From Ianthella basta (Eukaryota > Porifera > Demospongiae > Verongiida > Ianthellidae): a DNA stretch of 64,000 nt. Shown here one piece after another: positions 48,650 through 64,000 of this stretch. The position numbers were made by a program, and so were the translations under genes. The DNA is taken from contig OZ025873.1 in NCBI GenBank assembly GCA_964019415.1, positions 8,372,734 through 8,436,733 on the forward strand, in the 5' to 3' direction. The notes under the pieces were generated by a model. The model searched no databases. It worked only from the letters and a program-made list of their open reading frames with translations, and was not told the DNA's origin. Position 1 is the stretch's first letter. Every line of letters starts with the position of its first letter.

Positions 48650-49350
48650 TGGTAGAAGCCGACGGGGACGATCCCTCGCGTCCTTCGCTAACTTCGGGGC
48701 TTGGAGATGTTACAGTTCTGCTACTTGACGACTATTGTTCAGCCAAAGCTATGGCGGGCCAGAGGGCCGAGGGAACGATCCCGATTCACTGCTGCATACT
48801 TTGAAATACGGAATGGGCGGGCTATGATGATAGGTTTGCTAGACCGTCCATCTAATTGCCTAGGGCGTTTAGTAAGCGATTAGATGGCACTTGCTAGCCT
48901 ACGACTGCAATAAAAGGGTTTGCTGGTGAAAAAGGAAGGGAACGTGTGCGCGCTTGCAAGCCAGCCGAAGGGGATTGCTGGCGAAGGCAACGTGTGCGTC
49001 CAGCTGTAGGTGGGAGTCAGTGTGGAGGACAAGGAGAGGGTCATACCAAGACTGACGTGCTAATGTGCACATAATCACCATGTACTCAGTAGTCTGAAGG
49101 TACCTGCTGATAGCTAACTAGCTAGCTTGCTACCAGGTCAACTGTCACAGTGCAGCAAGATATCCACTTGGTAGTTAGTTACATCAAGACATGTGTGACA
49201 GTCATCGATAGCACTACAATTGAACTCTTGTTTAACTAGCTATGATGATAAGGTCCGTGCTACACACAGTAGGTTAATGTAGCTACAGCTATGCAATACA
49301 TCAGAACTGTGTAATGAATAGCTACAACACTCAGAAACCTCTATTTTATT
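48650..49350. other. 5' flank of the death-domain gene
   Basis: No exon recognised. The first 250 bases are GC-richer with CG dinucleotides (ACGATCCCTCGCGTCC), consistent with a promoter region. Confidence 0.4.
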
Positions 49351-49355
49351 CATTA

Positions 49356-50340
49356 CAGGGCCGTCGGAGGCGGTACGGCCGGTACGGCCATGGCCGTACC
49401 ACTTTTTGAACAGCTAGCAGTTTTTTAATTTTCAAAAGCAGTGTTTTTGCTACTAAACCAGATAACCCCTACCCTACCTTAACTAACCGCTGAGGAACAA
49501 AGAAGCAATGATCTTAGGTTGTTAGCATATGCAATGAAACAGGAGATATCAAGTAGGGTCCAATACTTCGCGATTTGCAAGCACGCTCCTTTTTTCCGCC
49601 ATGTTTTGTTACGTAATCGATTCAAAACGTAATAAAGATGGAGGCCAGCAGCGCGTACGTAGGTAATCGTTTTCACGCACCAATAGACCCACATTACCTG
49701 GCGCTACGAAGCATGGCTTGTAGCACCACACGTCAGCGAATCGCTATACTTTTAACGGTGATGTAACAATTCAAGATGGCCTCATCGTCGAAGCACGTGG
49801 ACCTAAGAACGCCGACAATAGGTGACAAGCCTCATCAGCCTCGCGCAGGTTTTTAGTACCCTAAACGTCGATTCGGTGTGAAGAAGATCGTTTCTCGAAC
49901 TTTCCAAGAGAGCTGGTATACCAGGTGAAGATTTTGCATAATAGCTAGCAACTTTGAAATGCAAGCTAGCTAAATCAAAGACTAGCTATTGTATCTAATA
50001 TTTAGCTATATATACGTATGTGTAGCCTATGCATGGGCACGTATCTAGCTTCATACAATGCTGAACATTTAGTAAACATGATTTAGCTGCTTTTTGCTGT
50101 ATATCACTGATATCATTGTGAAATCTATGTAACCCTCTTAAAAAAGACTTACTGACTGATCGAGAGTGCATGCTGGGCTAGGACAAAGGCATCACCATTC
50201 TTGAGGCACAGATCTGTAGCAAACATTATCTGTATGATAATGAAAAGTAGCTAAAAATATTTTTCGCTCACTTCGCTCGCAACATTTTATATCCTTCACC
50301 TAATGGCCTTACCACTTCTAAATTGTCTCCGACGGCCCTG
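49356..50340. mobile_element. 985-bp DNA transposon with TSD CATTA
   Basis: Left end CAGGGCCGTCGGAGGC, right end the inverted counterpart GTCTCCGACGGCCCTG, identical over the outer 14 bases. CATTA is directly repeated at 49351-49355 and 50341-50345. The interior has no long open frame, so it is non-autonomous. It sits between the divergent death-domain and ARID2 genes. Confidence 0.85.
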
Positions 50341-50345
50341 CATTA

Positions 50346-51394
50346 TGCCATTTCTGAGTACATGCAGATTTGACCTTGAGACCCACTAGTGTTATGAAGG
50401 AGATGGTATTGTGGTAGCTGCACCACGATCTACTCCCCAGTGAGGCACTGAGGGAGTTGTCTCACTGGGCATGCTACTACTACAGAGTAAAGTAATTTTG
50501 TAGTTAGAACCTTTTAGCTGTGAATGTGTAGTGTGTGCTTACCGGCCCAAGAGATCAGCTGTAAGCAGTTTGTGATGAGAGCTGTGTGTTTCAAAGTCTG
50601 AGCCACAGACAGTTTGAGATGATATGAACTAGATGTTGTGGAGCCATGGTGTCTGTGACATACAGAGCTTCAAGCCTGCAGTGTGTTCTCTATTGTACTG
50701 ACATGTGGAGACTGTAGACCATTATGCTGAAAACAGAACAGATTACTAGACCAGCACTTAGACCTCGGTCACCCACTCCACCACGTACTTGTACCTCCAG
50801 TATAAGTGACCAAGGGTGGAGAGAGATCTAGCTTGTTAGACTAACCAGCACTTTCTCTTTCACATGGACACTTACTATTACTGTATGTATGTGTATGTAT
50901 GTGTGTGTGTACATGTTCACATTCTACTAATGACGTGAGGTTCACATGTGGGCAGTGTGAGTTTGCAGACCATTTACAAATCATACTCCTGCACTGTCCC
51001 ATTATAATATCTATGCCTTGACCAAGCTCACAGTGCAAGACCATGACCAACAGAGGGGGTAATACTATTCCTTGTCCAAGCTCTGCTAGTGTCAAGAGTT
51101 GATACCACAAACTACATACGTACGTAATTGTACATAGCTAGTTAACATATGCATGTGTGTACACATCGTGTCTTGTAATAAGCATACAACTGCTGACACA
51201 TTAAAAGCACCAGTAATCCGTCATGGCAGTAATCCATCCAGCTAAAGGGCTCGTCTTTACTGCCATACCCTTCCAGATTTGATTATACAAATTAAAATTG
51301 TCATGTCACAATCAAGAAGGGGTGGTAAGGTGAGGGATTACAAGGACAACAGTACTATGCCACAAGAGCAGTGAAGAGAATCTGTTTACAATAA
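50346..51394. other. No gene recognised; upstream flank of ARID2
   Basis: Ordinary AT-rich sequence with a short GTATGT repeat at 50883-50910. Confidence 0.5.
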
Positions 51395-51560
51395 CTGGTG
51401 TGACATACATTACATAATGTCTACGGAGGACTCGACAATCGACTGTGCAGCGACCATTTTGAACTGTTGGGGACTAACCCCGCCCCTTCACGCGGGAAAA
51501 TGGCGGCATCTTAATGAAGCATAGAAAGTGTACACGCAACGCGCTGCCTGGACCTCCCGG
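51395..51560 (-). mobile_element. Repeat-element end in the ARID2 promoter region
   Basis: In reverse complement this matches the array element at about 27610-27740, 44830-44960 and 45820-45930 (TACACTTTCTATGCTT, CATTAAGATGCC, GGGGCTAGTCCCCAA, then ACATTATGTAA). It is more diverged than those copies. It ends about 70 bp before the ARID2 start codon. Confidence 0.65.
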
Positions 51561-51627
51561 CCCTCCAGCCTCCCTGTACTGTGTTCCTAGCTTTCCTGAC
51601 CTCATCTCGAGGTACTGATGGCCGAAG

Positions 51628-60343
<8,716 letters not shown>

Positions 60344-61562
60344 GTACATACATACGTTAGGCTGTGTTTCACTTATCTATGTGTATACCTGTAAATGTGT
60401 GCCCTGTACGTGTTTATGCGTGTTAACGTTAACATACTGCAAGATACCTACTATATAATTATTTATTGTAAGCATAGTTATTCCTTCCCGCTATTTATTT
60501 GAATGCACATTAATTTTATCATGTGACAACTTGTATGGCTACGTAACCCTTTGTCCTTCCATATATAGTTTTTTTTCTGGATAGTTCCGGAAATTGTCCG
60601 GATATTGAGGCGTATGACTAGTTAGTAGTTGTGTAGATATATTGCATATCTTGCTGAGACGGATCGACAAGTGCACGAAAGGACAGGTTGCTCTGGGATG
60701 CTCCATTCCTATGCGTTTTATAGTAGTTGGATTGTGAAAGGAAGTTAGTAGTCATTTAAGTAAGGAACACACGGCGAAATCTACACAATTCACACTTGAT
60801 ACGAGGCACTCCGTCTCTGCCGAGGACAACTGGAGCTAGGTGAGTGAGGTGGGAACGGCGCGGTGCGCGCTGTAAGTGCGTCCGTTACTGAAGAGCTGTA
60901 ATTATATGGACGTCGGTACTCGGGTTCCTAGCGAGTAATGTCACTGTCTTGCTCTACTGCGCAGTAGCTTGTAGTATGGTGGAGGTCAGTTTCTTTAGTA
61001 CAGCCGCCTCTCGACAGTCTTGACAGTTTCATTGTTGTGTGTATGTACAGAGAATGCCGTCAGTTGCTCGGTCAGTTGAGCCGAGTCTTTGTAGTTTTGC
61101 GCTGTAAGTGGTAAAACCGTTACCTTGGTTCTCTATGGACTGCGTGCATTTAATAATGTTGTCTGGTTGTGATCTGTGTTACTGTGTTTTGCTGTTTTGT
61201 AAAACTGTTTATTCAGAATCTAATCTTCAGCACCTTCCTCCTCACTTCAAATGGGCAGCCATTTTGTTGCTATTTTTAGCACTTCCATTGTCTACATTCA
61301 CTAAAGATACCGTCACTACACCAGTTTGAATACCATAGTTACCCTGGTGTATTCCCCCACTGTGCTCAAGATAGAAGTAGCTCTCCAACCGTAAGTCCCC
61401 TAGCTCAGGTGTGTGTATGCATACTCACTGGACTACAGGTTGTGAGAATGTGGTGCCCCTCCCATCCCCCTTCCCACACGAGTTGATGTTTGCTTTTTGG
61501 CAGATTGTTACACCACACTAGCCGGGGTGTTTTCCCTGCATCATTGCAGAACCCCTTCTGTG

Positions 61563-61664
<102 letters not shown>

Positions 61665-62526
61665 ACATGAGGAAGTACACTGTTATTGCAATAATCCATA
61701 CATGTCATGTGATTGTGAATAGGCAGTGACTTCCATTCAGTTCACTACAGTTCTTTTGTCTGCATGATCATAACACTCATGTGGAGGTGAATTCCAAGAT
61801 ACGCACCACCAGGACTGGTACACTGTCGTATGTTGTTAGCTGTGAAATGTAGCAAAGAGAACAGGTGCTGCTGCTGTTGCCAGGTGGTGGGGTTGTCATT
61901 GTTGTACCATTGAGCATACATGTGGTATGAGCACCTGAAGCCTGTAATGCCTGCGTAGTTCGCCTCACTCTAAATGGTTACCATTCCTCTGGCTTGGTGT
62001 TGGCTTCTCCATGTACTCTTGTTTCCAATGCCCTCCACTTCATGTCACACCAGCACATAAGTGTGCATGCACACGCATACGTACACACACACACGTACAC
62101 ACACAGTGAGACAGTGGGAGATGTGCAAGTGTTGTGTATGAGTTAAACACATACGTACTGTAAGTACATGATTGCATGCCTATGATACTCCGAATGTATG
62201 ATGTGTGTGCGTGTGTATGTACAGTATGAACTATGAACATAGGGTTAGTCCACTATGTGGTGAATGCACTGTATTGTGGGAGTTATTGGTGTTAACTAGT
62301 AATCAATGCGAGCACATTAGCAGACACAATGCCACTCAATGAACATGACACACACTGACCACACATACACACAGTGTGTGGCGTGTATGTATGTACGTAC
62401 GCATGTGCAGACTGGGCACACAAGTGTGAACACATGCGTAATCACCCAACACAGTGTACTCATTGATTGAACATGCATGCAACAGACATTCGTATTGAGG
62501 AATCTTGTAGAATAATGGATGTACAT

Positions 62527-62638
<112 letters not shown>

Positions 62639-63245
62639 TCGCGCACATTCACACTTGCCTGCTTTCCTACTGTGTTTGCCCGCTCTGTTCTGTAATAGAC
62701 ATGTGTATTTATCCATTCTAACCACTTGGGTCGCCTAAACATCTGCCTCCTGTGCAGGTGTGCTAATTTGTACCTGCCCACTGTCATTATGGGTGCATTG
62801 TGTGTCATTTTCTATTAAGGCAGTTGCTTGTGAAGCTTATCAGGTGGATATTTTCACTCTTTAAACCAGTCATCTTCACTGGGAGTGAAGTGCGAAACAT
62901 CTTGGTATCCAGCGTACGCATACACACTGATATATAAACCTGTACGGTACTGCGTACCAGCATTGGTGTTGTAGTGTGATGAGGGCAATGTAGGTTGCCG
63001 CTTTAATGTGGTATGGAGCAAGTTTGGGTACGTACCTTTTAGTTCTTATTCAAACTTGGTTGGTGTGCTATTGTGTAATGGGGTGCCAGGTCTCAGAGGT
63101 TGCCGTGGCGACGTTGTAGCAGGTCCAATCACTATGTATGCAGACTGACCTCCTCCATGCTACGTATGTGCTACCAGATGTAAGTAGGTGTGCCTTACCG
63201 GAAAATGGACAGGAATGGATGTGGTTTACTACCCATTGACTTCAG

Positions 63246-63344
63246 AAAGGGTTGGTTCTCCAATACCAGCTTCACAACAGGGTTGAAAAAGGCAAGGTTT
63301 TCAACCCTGTTGTGAAGCTGGTATTGGAGAACCAACCCTTTTTG
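63246..63344. repeat. Foldback element lacking the hammerhead-like centre
   Basis: Arms AAAGGGTTGGTTCTCCAATA and its reverse complement, about 45 bp each, the same arm family as 45091-45263. The centre with the CTGAAGAA/GAAACGTC motif is deleted here. It is flanked on the right by GATGCCTGAGCCAGCTGAGA, the inverted counterpart of the left flank at 45070. Confidence 0.85.
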
Positions 63345-64000
63345 ATGCCTGAGCCAGCTGAGAAGCCCTCACTTTACCCATTGACTTACCATTTGTGTAC
63401 GTACATGTGTGTAATGATTGGAGAAGCTTTCCATTCTATGTACGTATCTTACTGTATGTAGTAGTGATCACAGGGGAACACTGTGACACCTCTCAGTGCC
63501 CAAACTGTGTAGAATGTGATCATACTAACACATACAATACATACATACTGTATACTTACGTACCTGCTACCCCCCCCCCCCCCCGTGAAGCACAAGCTAT
63601 GAATGTATTCAAACTTGTATGACCTTTACATCTCTTGTACGACGGTGCACTCTTCACACACCCTGCTAGAGTCTCGTCTTCGTACACAACAGGAGCACTG
63701 TACAATCCCCTTGTGTACAGTAATTGTGCTGTGTGGGAGTGCTGTACTTTTGATAGCATCTGCTCTGCTCAACATTGGGATGACCATACACTAGTCATGC
63801 CTCAGCTGTTTGGAGCGGTACTACTGTGTACAATGTACGTATGTACACGCCTCATTCAATTACAAGCAGTGGATACTATAGTATGTGTAGCTATGTGTGT
63901 ACGTATGTACAGTACGTATATATGTAGAAGATCTGCAAGGATCACTATTTTTTGAGGAGCTGTTTTTCTCTGTGACAAACTGCCGAGTGAATTCTTTGTG
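63345..64000. other. No gene recognised
   Basis: Contains a poly-C run at 63570-63584. No exon with credible borders. Confidence 0.5.

Noticed and set aside
61108-61329. 73-codon frame with a hydrophobic C-terminal part
   Set aside because: No initiation context, homology or splice partner that I can support; left as unannotated flank.

Overview
This is eukaryotic, animal-type DNA. Genes are split into many short exons with GT-AG introns, (CA)n/(TG)n microsatellites are abundant, and decayed transposons are dense. The recognisable proteins (ARID2, ROCO GTPase, death-fold, NZF, EGF/VWC, GT31) are metazoan. Compact introns beside a rich death-fold/ROCO repertoire suggest an early-branching invertebrate such as a sponge, but that identification is only inference. 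I worked exons out by eye from ORF continuity, splice sites and codon phase.

Layout: (1) 1-5535 (+) is a truncated duplicate of an ARID2 gene (exons 2-12). It ends in a scrambled tail (5536-5952) that re-uses pieces of exons 6, 7 and 12. (2) 6689-7675 (+) is a two-exon fragment with a GT31 glycosyltransferase-like DxD motif. (3) 9103-10324 (-) encodes the C-terminal part of an EGF/VWC secreted or cell-surface protein. (4) 10.4-13.4 kb (-) holds scattered exons: a Rabin8/Sec2-like C-terminal segment, a CARD-like exon and a decayed exon copy, interrupted by a large G-rich minisatellite. (5) 14998-20503 (-) holds exons of a ROCO-type GTPase: ROC-COR, linkers, and two CARD-like domains. (6) 22.3-47.7 kb is a nested array of repeats: non-LTR RT fragments, pogo/Tigger transposase copies, a hAT-like element, MITEs, foldback elements and large duplicated blocks. 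Isolated minus-strand exons survive inside it: a HOIL-1-like NZF zinc finger and two copies of a tiny Ala/Glu exon. (7) 48040-48634 (-) carries a start codon and a death domain. (8) 49356-50340 is a clean DNA transposon with target-site duplications. (9) 51628-60343 (+) is a complete ARID2 gene of 17 exons, about 1,219 codons, all in phase. (10) 60.4-64 kb has microsatellites and a foldback repeat but no gene I can name.

Most notable is the string of minus-strand exons from 48.6 kb down to 15.0 kb (death domain, Ala/Glu linker, ubiquitin-binding-type NZF, ROC-COR GTPase, CARD, CARD). Most neighbouring junctions agree in codon phase. If it is one gene, it would be a death-fold ROCO protein with an NZF finger, which I do not recognise. 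One junction, 28.4-kb exon to ROC exon, would create a stop, so the single-gene reading is not proven. The ARID2 copies are either a real segmental duplication or an assembly of two haplotypes in tandem.
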